A DNA stretch of 64,000 bases. Source: Solimicrobium sp040544425. GTDB taxonomy: Bacteria; Pseudomonadota; Gammaproteobacteria; Burkholderiales; Burkholderiaceae_D. The stretch spans positions 124,001 through 188,000 of the forward strand of contig JBEONO010000004.1 in NCBI GenBank assembly GCA_040544425.1. The letters run 5' to 3'. A program made the translations under genes and the position numbers. This document shows, one piece after another, positions 43,498 to 52,650 of this stretch (its first letter is position 1; each line of letters starts with the position of its first letter). Below the pieces are notes generated by a model that was not told the DNA's origin, searched no databases, and saw nothing but the letters and a program-made list of their open reading frames with translations.

Positions 43498-44241
43498 ATG
43501 TCTATACTCTGGCAGGCGCGCTTTTTCACCACGGTCAATCACCTTCGCAACTTGCCTGATCTACAAGTTCCAGAGTTAGCTTTCGCAGGGCGCTCCAACG
43601 CAGGTAAATCTACTGCAATCAACACCTTATGCAATCAGAAGAAACTTGCCTTCGCGTCCAAAACACCGGGTCGCACTCAGCATATCAATTACTTTTCGAT
43701 CGGTGGCGCGCATGTTGCCCAGCATCGCAAGGACCCGACAAAGATCGAAGAAATCCGCGCCTTACTGGTCGACTTGCCGGGTTATGGCTACGCTGAAGTA
43801 CCGGGCGCGGCAAAGAATCACTGGAATGAATTGCTGGGCGCCTACGTCAAATCACGGGACCAGCTGTGCGCTCTGGTATTAATTATGGATGCACGTCGCC
43901 CGTTTACCGATCTGGATAAGGAAATGCTAGAGTGGTTTGCCCCGACCGGCAGACCCGTGCATTGCATTCTGGCAAAATCAGACAAACTCAATCGCAACGA
44001 TTCGACTAACGCCCTGCGCTTGACCCGGTCGGTTCTGGCCAGCTATGTCGATCAAAACGGTGAACCGTTTCCGTACACGGCGCAACTATTTTCCGCATTG
44101 AAACGGGTGGGTTTGGAAGAGGCTGATGCGAAAATCCAGGAGTTGTTGGGCTTGGATATCCCACTTGCTGACGAAAATGTCGTTGAAAACGTGGCAGACC
44201 TTGATGCTGAACAGAAAGATCCCAAAAAGCTGGCCGAATAA
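43498..44241 (+). CDS. engB: Ribosome biogenesis GTP-binding protein EngB (YsxC/YihA)
   Basis: A TrmE-Era-Obg class GTPase needed for 50S subunit assembly and division. G1 is GRSNAGKST (about 34-42), G2 includes TPGRTQHINYF, G3 is DLPGYGYAEV and G4 is AKSDKL, with Ala where most GTPases have Thr or Asn. The 247-residue product has an acidic C-terminal extension of about 35 residues. ATG 43498 is preceded by AAGGA. It is followed by a stem-loop and hemB. Confidence 0.94.
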   Translation: MSILWQARFFTTVNHLRNLPDLQVPELAFAGRSNAGKSTAINTLCNQKKLAFASKTPGRTQHINYFSIGGAHVAQHRKDPTKIEEIRALLVDLPGYGYAEVPGAAKNHWNELLGAYVKSRDQLCALVLIMDARRPFTDLDKEMLEWFAPTGRPVHCILAKSDKLNRNDSTNALRLTRSVLASYVDQNGEPFPYTAQLFSALKRVGLEEADAKIQELLGLDIPLADENVVENVADLDAEQKDPKKLAE

Positions 44242-44270
44242 AAAAAGACCCAGTGCATAATGCACTGGGT
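44242..44270 (-). terminator. 10-bp stem-loop after engB with T-tract on the minus strand
   Basis: ACCCAGTGCA (44248-44257) and TGCACTGGGT (44261-44270) pair perfectly around a 3-base loop. The plus strand has A7 before the stem and no T run after it. As a classical terminator it would therefore work leftward, where no gene is seen. Confidence 0.45.
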
Positions 44271-44375
44271 TCAACACCTTTCGGTGCCCGCTCAGGGAAG
44301 TGAAGCAGGGGGTAACGGATTACCCGAACATCAGAACGTGGTTATTTCAATAAGTTCCCTAAATTTTTAAATAAA

Positions 44376-45392
44376 ATGACTAATTTACAAAATTCTTTTC
44401 ATTTTCCTGGAACCCGGATGCGGCGCATGCGTAAAGATGTGTTCTCGCGGGCCTTGATGCGGGAAAACACGATCACCCCAGCCGACCTGATTTACCCGGT
44501 TTTTATCCTGGAAGGGGTAGAGCAGCGGGAAAAAGTTGCCTCCATGCCGGGCGTGGAAAGAATTTCGGTGGATGTGTTGTTGACCGTTGCTGAAGATTGC
44601 GTGGCGCTCGGGATCCCGGTAATCGCCCTGTTTCCGGTGATTAATCCGAATCTGAAAACCCCCGACGGGATCGAGGCGACCAACCCCGATGGCCTCATCC
44701 CGCGCGCCGTCCGCGAGTTAAAGAAACACTTCCCGGAGTTGGGAGTACTCACTGACGTAGCGCTGGACCCCTACACCAGCCATGGTCAGGACGGTTTGAT
44801 CGATGCCGAAGGCTATGTTCTGAACGATGAAACCTGTGCCATGTTGGTCAGGCAGGCCCTGACTCAGGCGCGTGCCGGCGTTGACATTGTTGCACCGTCG
44901 GACATGATGGATGGTCGTGTCGGTGCCATACGACAATCATTAGAGGCTCACCACTACATCCATACCCGTATCATGGCCTATTCGGCTAAATATGCTTCGG
45001 CCTTTTACGGGCCGTTCCGCGACGCGGTGGGATCAGCTGGCAATTTGGGAAAAAGTAATAAAGCCACCTACCAGATGGACCCGGCCAACAGCGACGAAGC
45101 ATTACGGGAAGTGGCATTGGATTTAGCCGAAGGTGCTGACATGGTGATGGTGAAACCTGGCATGCCCTATCTGGATATCATTCGCCGCGTCAAAGATGAA
45201 TTCAAGGTTCCAACTTTTGCTTATCAGGTCAGTGGCGAATACGCCATGATCAAGGCAGCTGCACAAAACGGCTGGCTGGATCACAACAAGACCATGATGG
45301 AAGCCATGATGTCATTCAAACGCGCCGGTGCCGATGGGGTGCTGACTTATTTTGCCCGAGACATTGCGCGCTTACTGAAACACGGCAGTTAA
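44376..45392 (+). CDS. hemB: Delta-aminolevulinic acid dehydratase (porphobilinogen synthase)
   Basis: Condenses two 5-aminolevulinate molecules to porphobilinogen for haem synthesis. The Schiff-base lysines lie in YSAKYASAFYGPFRDA and MVMVKPGMPYLDI. The segment DVALDPYTSHGQDG has Asp instead of the zinc-binding Cys cluster, marking the Mg2+-type enzyme usual in Pseudomonas and many betaproteobacteria. Its 338 residues are normal. A small hairpin GGGTAA/TTACCC (44310-44325) lies in the 5' leader. The c-type cytochrome genes nearby use the haem made here. Confidence 0.96.
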   Translation: MTNLQNSFHFPGTRMRRMRKDVFSRALMRENTITPADLIYPVFILEGVEQREKVASMPGVERISVDVLLTVAEDCVALGIPVIALFPVINPNLKTPDGIEATNPDGLIPRAVRELKKHFPELGVLTDVALDPYTSHGQDGLIDAEGYVLNDETCAMLVRQALTQARAGVDIVAPSDMMDGRVGAIRQSLEAHHYIHTRIMAYSAKYASAFYGPFRDAVGSAGNLGKSNKATYQMDPANSDEALREVALDLAEGADMVMVKPGMPYLDIIRRVKDEFKVPTFAYQVSGEYAMIKAAAQNGWLDHNKTMMEAMMSFKRAGADGVLTYFARDIARLLKHGS

Positions 45393-45453
45393 TTAAAAAA
45401 ACCAGTAAGCCGCAATACCAATCAGCGTTCCACGGAGACCAAATGGGAACGTC

Positions 45454-46698
45454 ATGCAAGAACAAGTTATTACGATCGCCTCGCCGATCTTCATCATCCT
45501 GATTATTGTCGAAATGCTGGTGGCCCATAAACGCGGCCGCGCAGCCTTTCAATTTGGCGATACCCTCAACAGCATGGGTTTGGGCATGTTGAGTCAAATC
45601 ACCTCGGCGTTCCTGAAAATTTTTCTGATCGGCATTTACGCCTGGGTGTTCCATCACTACGCGCTGTTCGAATTGCCCAACACCTGGTGGGTTTGGGGTG
45701 CGGGACTTTTGATTTACGATTTTCTGTATTACTGGCTGCATCGCTCTGGCCATGTGGTGGCGGTCTTGTGGGCAGCCCACGTGGTGCATCACCAAAGCGA
45801 ATGCTACAACCTGACCACCGCGTTGCGCCAGACCAGTTCCGGCCCCTTGCTGGCCTGGATATTTTATTTGCCGCTGGCGATTTTGGGTGTGCCGGTGGAA
45901 ATGTTTATCGCCATCAGCCTGATCGATTTGCTGTATCAGTTCTGGGTGCATACCGAGCAAATCGGCAAGCTGGGCTGGTTTGACCGGGTGTTCGTTTCGC
46001 CGTCGAATCACCGCGTGCATCATGCCACCAACGATATTTATCTCGATAAAAATTATGGCGGCATTTTAATGGTCTGGGACCGGCTGTTCGGCACCTTCAT
46101 CGAAGAAATGGATGAACACCCCGTGGTGTATGGCACGCGCAGCCCCTTGCAGAGCTGGAATCCGATCAAGGCCAATATCGAGGTCTATCAGAAAATTATT
46201 GAAGATGCTGGTTATGCCAGTAACTGGACCGATAAAATCAAGATCTGGTTTAAACACCCGGGTTGGCAACCAGTTGACGTCGCGCAAAAGAATCCGCACA
46301 AACCATTTGTGTTGCACAGGCCAAAATTTGAACCGGCATTACCAACCAGCTGGAAAATTTACTGCTTTGTTCAATTTGTTTTTATTCTTCTGATTACCTC
46401 GCATTTTCTGGCGGTGGATCAAGTGATTCCCTTCGCGCACGTGGCCTGGTATGGATTGTGGCTCGGTTCCGGCTTATTTATTATTGGCGGCTTGACCGAG
46501 ATGCGACAGACTTACCTCTGGCTGGAATCGGCGCGCCTGATCGCCACCGCCGTATTTGTTCAAACTACCGGGCAGTGGTTTGGCGACTTCGCCTTGCCTG
46601 CGCTGGCGCAGGGTGCGATATTTACGCTGGTGATGGGTTGTTTGCTGAGCCTGATCTGGTTGGTCAAGGATTTGAATCAAGCCCTGCAAAAAATATGA
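45454..46698 (+). CDS. Sterol desaturase/fatty-acid hydroxylase family membrane protein
   Basis: A 414-residue polytopic membrane di-iron enzyme. The histidine boxes HRSGH, HVVHHQSE and HRVHHATN are present in order (about residues 96-195). Four or more additional transmembrane helices occupy the C-terminal 120 residues, an extension beyond the basic fold. Family members hydroxylate lipids, carotenoids or alkylglycerols; the substrate cannot be read here. It is 61 bases after hemB on the same strand and convergent with the HDOD gene. Confidence 0.85.
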   Translation: MQEQVITIASPIFIILIIVEMLVAHKRGRAAFQFGDTLNSMGLGMLSQITSAFLKIFLIGIYAWVFHHYALFELPNTWWVWGAGLLIYDFLYYWLHRSGHVVAVLWAAHVVHHQSECYNLTTALRQTSSGPLLAWIFYLPLAILGVPVEMFIAISLIDLLYQFWVHTEQIGKLGWFDRVFVSPSNHRVHHATNDIYLDKNYGGILMVWDRLFGTFIEEMDEHPVVYGTRSPLQSWNPIKANIEVYQKIIEDAGYASNWTDKIKIWFKHPGWQPVDVAQKNPHKPFVLHRPKFEPALPTSWKIYCFVQFVFILLITSHFLAVDQVIPFAHVAWYGLWLGSGLFIIGGLTEMRQTYLWLESARLIATAVFVQTTGQWFGDFALPALAQGAIFTLVMGCLLSLIWLVKDLNQALQKI

Positions 46699-46719
46699 TG
46701 AGAATCGGCGCGAATCAGA

Positions 46720-48306
46720 TCACTTGCTCATCACCGCAATCAACTGCCCCTTCATGGTTTTAATCAGGGAAGTTTCATCCGGCGGTACACCTTCCGGCGC
46801 TTCGCAATTGCGGTCGGCATAAATCAAACCGATCGCCTTGCCATTTACAATCAAGGGCAAAATCATCAGGCTTTTGACTTCGGCAAATTGCTTCAGATGC
46901 CACTCGGGCCGCAGGCCGTGAATTTTTTTGCTGCCGGTTTCGCCTATCATCAGATCGACATTGTTTTTCAATGCGAGATGAAATAAATCCACACTGTCCT
47001 TGCCGGGAAAATTGAAATTGATTTGCTTCTTGTGCCAATCCTGGCCGAGCGAAATTCTTGCGCTGTACCGGTCAGTTTTGACATCCCGCAACGCTGCGGT
47101 GACGAATTGAAATCCAAGACTGCCGTGCAAAATTTCCAGTAGTTGCAGGACCAGATTGTTCAACTGAAATTTGCCGCTGGCGATCGTCTGCGTCATTTCC
47201 ATCACGCCAGCGAGTAATAAATCGCGCGCATTATGTGGTTTGCCGCTGGGGTGGGCAGTCCGCTGTTCGAGCATGGGCTCCAGCTCCCCGATCATCAAAA
47301 TACTGTCCAGCGAAATATCATCCGGCTCAGCATCCTCTTGCGCAGGACGGGTGGGATTGGGCGTCCCAAGGCGCATTCCCATTTTGTGGATCAGCTGTTC
47401 GGTCTCGGTGACTGCGCGGCTCAACCAGTCGGCCAGAATTTTTGGGTCCAGTTCCAGTGCCGCGCCATATTTTTGCATCAAGGTCTTGGTGAACTTTTCA
47501 TTTTCGAAATCAACCGGAACACTCGGCTCCTTGTTGAACTGCGTATTCATCATGATGACTTCGGCGGCATCGGAACTGAATTCAGCAACCTGTTTCACCC
47601 ATTCGCTGCGATGCCTGGATTTTTTGATTTCACCAAAAGGCAGCACACCGGCGGCCTGCACGATACTGTCCGGCATATGCCACTGCTGCAGGATCAAACT
47701 GCCAAAATGCGGCAGGCCGCAGCCGATATGATTGACGGCAGAGTAATGCACGGTTGCGCTGCCGTCCCGTACCGGCTGCATAATTTCTTCATACAGTTTT
47801 GGTTCCTGTGCCGCCAAAAACACCTGACCGATGTTTTTGAATAATGCCGCGATACTGGCTTCTTCGGCGTCGTGATAGGTGCTGCGACTGACACATTCGC
47901 GCGCGATGATGCTCGAACATAAGGAGCGCGTCAGCTCGTAGTAAAGGTTTTGATATTTTTCGCTGAAACACTCCAGCATCAACATGCTCAACGCACTCGT
48001 TTTCACAACATCAAAACCCAAAATAAAAATGGCTTTGGAAATCGTGGTGACGGAACTGCCCTGTGATTTGCGATACGACACGGAATTGGCCAGATTCAAA
48101 ATATCCTTGGTCAATCCGACATCCGACAAAATAAACTTGGCCAGTTTATTGACTGACTCCTCCCCGGCCGAGGTGATTTTAATGACTTCAGTAATCGCAA
48201 TGCCCAAACTCGGCAAACGCTGGTCGGTACTGATTTTTTGCAAAAGACGGTCGCGACGCTGGCGCGCCAACTGGTCTTGAATGGCTGGTGATACGGCTAT
48301 GTTCAC
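46720..48306 (-). CDS. HDOD-domain signalling protein with C-terminal GAF-like domain
   Basis: A 528-residue cytoplasmic protein. The HDOD domain spans about residues 20-225 (LAKFILSDVGLTKDILNLANSVSYR; AALFKNIGQVFLA; GSLILQQWHMPDSI). A helical linker and a GAF-like sensor module (about 355-525; LMILPLIVNGKAIGLIYADR) follow. HDOD proteins lack phosphodiesterase activity as a rule and act in signalling. The start is GTG 48306 with GGAG at good spacing. It lies 31 bases after the receiver-TPR gene, so the two are likely one operon. Confidence 0.85.
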   Translation of the reverse strand: MNIAVSPAIQDQLARQRRDRLLQKISTDQRLPSLGIAITEVIKITSAGEESVNKLAKFILSDVGLTKDILNLANSVSYRKSQGSSVTTISKAIFILGFDVVKTSALSMLMLECFSEKYQNLYYELTRSLCSSIIARECVSRSTYHDAEEASIAALFKNIGQVFLAAQEPKLYEEIMQPVRDGSATVHYSAVNHIGCGLPHFGSLILQQWHMPDSIVQAAGVLPFGEIKKSRHRSEWVKQVAEFSSDAAEVIMMNTQFNKEPSVPVDFENEKFTKTLMQKYGAALELDPKILADWLSRAVTETEQLIHKMGMRLGTPNPTRPAQEDAEPDDISLDSILMIGELEPMLEQRTAHPSGKPHNARDLLLAGVMEMTQTIASGKFQLNNLVLQLLEILHGSLGFQFVTAALRDVKTDRYSARISLGQDWHKKQINFNFPGKDSVDLFHLALKNNVDLMIGETGSKKIHGLRPEWHLKQFAEVKSLMILPLIVNGKAIGLIYADRNCEAPEGVPPDETSLIKTMKGQLIAVMSK

Positions 48307-48337
48307 GTCTGCTCCGCTTATATTTTTTGGGATTGAT

Positions 48338-49960
48338 TTATGCTGAGGTCTTGCTCATGCCATATTTTTTCTGCAAGTCGTCGTATAACCTGCGCAGCGC
48401 AGCGTTCCTTGGATTGGTTGGATCCAGCCTGCAGGACGATTCGATCAGGCGTCTGGCCTGTTGCCCCAACCTGTGGTCCCAGCCGTTGTGCTCCAGGCAT
48501 TTCAGATAGGCCAGGGCTGCATTGGTCACTACCTGCGGATTATTCGGCATCTGTTTGACCGCCGAGGACATCAATTCAACGGCGCCCACGAAATCGCCTT
48601 CCTTGGCTTTTTTGACGCCGGCTGCCACCAGATCCATCACTTCGGTGCGGCTTTGGTCCGCCAGGGCTTTTCCCAATTCACCCTGACCGGCGCTTTCAAA
48701 GACACCGACCGCGCGCTGCAATTCGGTATTGTTGGTTGAATTGCGCATCACTTCCAGAATCACTTCGCTGGCTTCATCCTTCATGTCGCTTTCCAGACAA
48801 TTTTTTGCCAGACCCAATTTCATATTCGTGGACAGGCCAATATTTTCCCGGCTGGCTTCGACAGCGTTATTCAGCTCTTCCTTGAGTCGCGGATCATTAT
48901 TTTTTGCATGGATAAATGCCGATGAAATCGCTTTGCAGGCGGCTGTTTTCACTTTGTCGGGCATGGATCGTTCCAGATCGCGAATCACCGATTTGGCCTG
49001 ATCGATATTGCCATTCTGGACCAGCGCGTTGACGAGGTTGACATGATCTTCCGGGTCTTTGAATTCAGAGTACTTCACTTTATTGACGACTTTTTTCAGA
49101 TTGGCTTCTGCCACCTGGAAGTCGCCGGTTGCCAGCGCGATCTCGCCAAGTTTGCGCAACCGCCGCACGCCGTGCGGTGAAATTTCAACCGCATGGGTCA
49201 AGACACTTTTGGCAGAATCCAGTTGTCCGACCATTTCATGATTTTTCGCCAACAGATCAAAGGCATCCATATAGCGGTCGTTTTCTACCACCAGCTCTTT
49301 CAGGATATCTTCAGCTTCGGCGTAGCGGCCCTGCAGATGAATGCTGCGCGCCAATCCGAGTCGCGCCCAGGCCACCGCGCGCAGCTCGGTCAGTTGCTTG
49401 TAGATTGGTTCGGCCGCATCCGGCTCGCCGAGCAAGATATGCAGTTCGGCACGCATGCGCATAAAGTCGACGCGTTCGCGCACGTACGCGGTTTCTTTCG
49501 CCAGACATTCTTCGATCGCGCCCTGATATTCACCGGCATCCATCAGGTGATACACGCTGATAAACAAGGCGCGTTTTTTGATGGCGCGATGAATCCGTTC
49601 CAATAACTCATCGGGGGTAAACGGTTTCAACAGATAGTCATTCGGCGCCAGTTCCGCGGCACTGACCACTTTTTCATAACTGCGTTCACCAGTGACCATG
49701 ATGAAGATCGTGGTCAGCGGAGCGAGCTTGTGATGACGAATGTCTTCCAGCAGTTGCTGACCGTCCTGTCCCGGGCCCAATTCGTATTCACACAGAATCA
49801 GGTCGAAATATTTATTCTTGATGTAACCGAGCGCTGTACCGGAAGAGACCCCATGTTCGATGCGCGTGACACCGCATAAGTTGAGCATGTTATGAATGCT
49901 CGAGCGCATCCCTGAATGGGGTTCAACCAGTAAAACTCGTATATCTGACAGCTCGCTCAT
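48338..49960 (-). CDS. Receiver-like domain with TPR repeats (pseudo-response regulator)
   Basis: A 540-residue protein with an N-terminal receiver fold (about 1-125) followed by tetratricopeptide repeats (about 130-515). The receiver retains the Thr (MVTGE) and Lys (LLKPF) positions. However, the acidic pair is Glu13-Pro14 and the phospho-acceptor position is Glu58 (DLILCEYEL) instead of Asp, so normal aspartyl phosphorylation is unlikely. There is no DNA-binding or catalytic output; TPRs imply protein-protein contacts. It is upstream of and probably co-transcribed with the HDOD gene. Confidence 0.86.
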   Translation of the reverse strand: MSELSDIRVLLVEPHSGMRSSIHNMLNLCGVTRIEHGVSSGTALGYIKNKYFDLILCEYELGPGQDGQQLLEDIRHHKLAPLTTIFIMVTGERSYEKVVSAAELAPNDYLLKPFTPDELLERIHRAIKKRALFISVYHLMDAGEYQGAIEECLAKETAYVRERVDFMRMRAELHILLGEPDAAEPIYKQLTELRAVAWARLGLARSIHLQGRYAEAEDILKELVVENDRYMDAFDLLAKNHEMVGQLDSAKSVLTHAVEISPHGVRRLRKLGEIALATGDFQVAEANLKKVVNKVKYSEFKDPEDHVNLVNALVQNGNIDQAKSVIRDLERSMPDKVKTAACKAISSAFIHAKNNDPRLKEELNNAVEASRENIGLSTNMKLGLAKNCLESDMKDEASEVILEVMRNSTNNTELQRAVGVFESAGQGELGKALADQSRTEVMDLVAAGVKKAKEGDFVGAVELMSSAVKQMPNNPQVVTNAALAYLKCLEHNGWDHRLGQQARRLIESSCRLDPTNPRNAALRRLYDDLQKKYGMSKTSA

Positions 49961-50016
49961 CTCGTCTCGGATTCATTTGTTGTTATCAATAAAATGCTGG
50001 CTGTGTTGCGTTGATT

Positions 50017-50214
50017 TTATTTTAAGAATCGCGCAAGTAACAGAACAGCCATTGATAACAGGATAGTCGACGCGAAGGGCAAACAAAAGACTTGTCCGAA
50101 AAGTTTGAAGCGAATGTCTCCCGGCAGCCTGCCAACGCCAAGCTTTTCCAGCCAGGGCAGCAGCGCGGTAAACACGATCAGGCCAACAAAGATAACAAAA
50201 ACCCATCGAATCAT
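50017..50214 (-). CDS. DUF2905 family small membrane protein
   Basis: A 65-residue protein with two transmembrane helices (about 4-22 and 46-63). Between them is the conserved LEKLGVGRLPGDIRF motif, which defines DUF2905. Its function is unknown. It begins one base after the stop of the methyltransferase gene, indicating coupled expression. Confidence 0.85.
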   Translation of the reverse strand: MIRWVFVIFVGLIVFTALLPWLEKLGVGRLPGDIRFKLFGQVFCLPFASTILLSMAVLLLARFLK

Positions 50215-50215
50215 T

Positions 50216-51373
50216 CTATATTCCCAGTCTCATATTACGGTTTTGTTGCAGCAGCTTTTCGGGTAAATGCACGTTGACCCCCATGGCCAGCGCCTTGAAC
50301 AATTCACCCATTTCGGCCGGGGAGAGCAGCTTTTGCAGGGCATTCGCCTGCGGCAGATAGGTGAGCGGGTCGCTCGGCGAACTGCGCATCAGCAATTGTG
50401 CGATGTCGGCGTGGATCAATAAGCCCGCCTGACTGGTATAACACAGCAAGTCCAGTCCGGCTGATATCCCGGCGCGGGCAATCGCGCTGAAGTCGACATG
50501 CGCGGTGATGTCCTGCAGACCCGGCCAGTAAAACGGTTCGGCATGCGCGTGGTGACGATAATGGCACATCAGCGTGCCCTGATCGCGCTGGTGCAGATAA
50601 TATTCTGCTGCCGGAAAACCATAGTCGATCCACAACACCAGCCCGGCGGCCCCGTTTGCTATCATTTGCGCAACAGAGCTCATAAAGCCAGTGGCAACCG
50701 GATGCACTTCAGTCAGATAGCCGACCGGCAGCTGTGCGGCCTGCGGAATTTGTTCGAGCACATCGAGGTCGCTCAGTGCGCGCTCGGACCAAGTCAGCGC
50801 GCCGTCCTCCCAGGTCACGCCGACTTCATGCCAGCCTGACCCGGTTTTTTTGACCAGTCGCACCGGCATCGCGTCCAGCACCTCATTGCCCAGCACCATG
50901 CCAGAAAAACTGGCCGGCATTTGATCCAGCCAGACCACTTCCGGAAAATCTTTTAAGGCCTGCTCCTGGCGCGAGCGCAGTTCTCCTGATAATTCAACGA
51001 TATAATATCGCTCGGGCGGACAGGCCTGACGATGCATTTCCGTCAACAGGTCCACGGCCAACTTGCCCGTGCCTGCGCCGAATTCCATGATGTGACTGGA
51101 AGTTTGCGGCAATACGTGGCGCGCGATATTGGCCAGCGCCGCACCAAAATGTGCCGAAATTTCCGGCGCCGTGATAAAGTCGCCAGCGCCGCCCAATTTG
51201 GCCGCGCCGCCGGTGTAATACCCAAAATGGGGCGCGTACAGAGCCAGTTCCATAAAACGCGCAAACGAAATCCAGCCAGCATGCTGCGCGATTTCTGCAG
51301 CGATCAGGGCGGACAGTGCCTGTGATGAAGCTTGTGCGTCGGGAGCGGGGACTGGCAGGTGAAGTTTTTGCAT
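50216..51373 (-). CDS. SAM-dependent protein methyltransferase, MidA/NDUFAF7 (DUF185) family
   Basis: A class I methyltransferase of 385 residues. Family features are ISFARFMELALYAPHFGYY near the start, GDFITAPEISAHFGAALA, the SAM-binding IMEFGAGTGKLAVDLL and VLGNEVLDAMPVRL. The mitochondrial homologue NDUFAF7 dimethylates an arginine of complex I subunit NDUFS2; bacterial targets are not established. It heads a leftward pair with DUF2905 and is divergent from the SDR gene, as in other Burkholderiales. Confidence 0.88.
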   Translation of the reverse strand: MQKLHLPVPAPDAQASSQALSALIAAEIAQHAGWISFARFMELALYAPHFGYYTGGAAKLGGAGDFITAPEISAHFGAALANIARHVLPQTSSHIMEFGAGTGKLAVDLLTEMHRQACPPERYYIVELSGELRSRQEQALKDFPEVVWLDQMPASFSGMVLGNEVLDAMPVRLVKKTGSGWHEVGVTWEDGALTWSERALSDLDVLEQIPQAAQLPVGYLTEVHPVATGFMSSVAQMIANGAAGLVLWIDYGFPAAEYYLHQRDQGTLMCHYRHHAHAEPFYWPGLQDITAHVDFSAIARAGISAGLDLLCYTSQAGLLIHADIAQLLMRSSPSDPLTYLPQANALQKLLSPAEMGELFKALAMGVNVHLPEKLLQQNRNMRLGI

Positions 51374-51449
51374 GCGAAGCGGATGGCGTGTGCGATGTGT
51401 TCTGGTGCGCCGATTTTAACTGAAGACCTCGATTATCCCTAACGTGACG

Positions 51450-52238
51450 ATGAAACCCTTATCAAATACAGACAAGCCAACGGTGTTGATCACCGGTGCA
51501 GGCAAACGCATCGGCCGCTGCATTGCCCTGAAGATGGCGCAACAGGGCTGGGATGTGGCAATCCACTACCATCGTTCCGAAGCCGCCGCCAGGGAACTGG
51601 AAGCTGAAATCAAGGCCCTCGGACGCCGCGCCATCTGTGTCGCGGCTGACCTGTCCAACGAAGCAGCGGTGAAGCAACTGGTGCCGCAGGTGGTCGCCGC
51701 TTTGGGCGCGCTGCACTGCGTGGTGAACAATGCCTCGCTGTTTGAGGTAGATACCGCCGCCGATTTCAGTCAGGCCATGCTCGACCAGCATATGCACGTC
51801 AATGTCGCCGCCCCGGTGTTATTGGCGCAAGCTCTGCATCTGGTCACGCCAGATACGCAACAGGGCTGCGTGATCAATATCCTGGACCAAAAACTGTTTA
51901 ATCTGAACCCGGATTTTTTTTCCTACACGCTCTCCAAAGCGGCGCTGCAATGCGCCACCACGACGCTGGCCCAGGCGCTCGCGCCACGTGTCCGCGTGGT
52001 TGGACTGGCGCCCGGCACGACCCTGCCATCGATCCATCAAGACGAACAGAATTTTGCGAAATCGCATCGCTACGCAGCACTGGATCAATCCAGCACACCG
52101 CAAGATATTGCCGACGGCGTGGTGTATCTGGCCGGCGCCCGTGCCGTGACCGGAACAATTTTAGCCATCGATGGCGGGCAGCATTTGATTCCCCTGGCGC
52201 GTGATGTGATGTATGTCGCCGACCCAATAGCACGTTAA
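51450..52238 (+). CDS. SDR-family oxidoreductase, pteridine reductase-like
   Basis: A 262-residue short-chain dehydrogenase. The cofactor loop is TGAGKRIGR, a form that favours NADPH, and the active-site YTLSKAAL holds the catalytic Tyr and Lys. The catalytic Ser position is an Asp-containing NILDQ segment, as in FolM/PTR1-type pteridine reductases. Location directly before folB supports a role in pterin/folate metabolism. The ATG at 51450 is preferred over GTG 51444; no strong ribosome-binding site is present. Confidence 0.85.
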   Translation: MKPLSNTDKPTVLITGAGKRIGRCIALKMAQQGWDVAIHYHRSEAAARELEAEIKALGRRAICVAADLSNEAAVKQLVPQVVAALGALHCVVNNASLFEVDTAADFSQAMLDQHMHVNVAAPVLLAQALHLVTPDTQQGCVINILDQKLFNLNPDFFSYTLSKAALQCATTTLAQALAPRVRVVGLAPGTTLPSIHQDEQNFAKSHRYAALDQSSTPQDIADGVVYLAGARAVTGTILAIDGGQHLIPLARDVMYVADPIAR

Positions 52239-52252
52239 CCTAAAGACCCATA

Positions 52253-52645
52253 ATGAACTCAGATCTCGCCTTGTTTCAGCTCCAGGATTGTCGCCGCCTG
52301 TTTTTGCGCAATTACGAAATTTTCATCAACATCGGTGTGCACGAATTTGAAAAGAAAGGTGAGCAACGGGTCCTGATCAATATTGATTTGTATGTCGCGC
52401 TGGCCGAATCAACGCCGCAACATGATTCGCTCGATGAAGTGGTCGATTACGATTTCATGCGCACCTCGGTCGCCAACCGGGTCGCACAAGGTCATATCCA
52501 TCTGCAGGAAACCCTGTGTGACGATGTCGCCAAAGCGATGCTGGAACACCCCAAGGTGCGCGGTGTGCGCATCTCGACCATGAAGCCCGATGTCTACCCC
52601 GATTGCGAAGGCGTCGGCGTCGAAATTTTTAAATTTAAAGAGTAA
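52253..52645 (+). CDS. folB: Dihydroneopterin aldolase
   Basis: Cleaves 7,8-dihydroneopterin to 6-hydroxymethyl-dihydropterin in folate synthesis. Its 130 residues form the T-fold: NYEIFINIGVHEFEKKGEQRV near the start, the DEVVDYDFM segment, and VHLQET-like HIHLQETLCDDVA with the catalytic region. A divergent N-terminus is typical of the betaproteobacterial form. It lies 14 bases after the SDR gene and 5 bases before ttcA. Confidence 0.88.
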   Translation: MNSDLALFQLQDCRRLFLRNYEIFINIGVHEFEKKGEQRVLINIDLYVALAESTPQHDSLDEVVDYDFMRTSVANRVAQGHIHLQETLCDDVAKAMLEHPKVRGVRISTMKPDVYPDCEGVGVEIFKFKE

Positions 52646-52650
52646 GCAAA

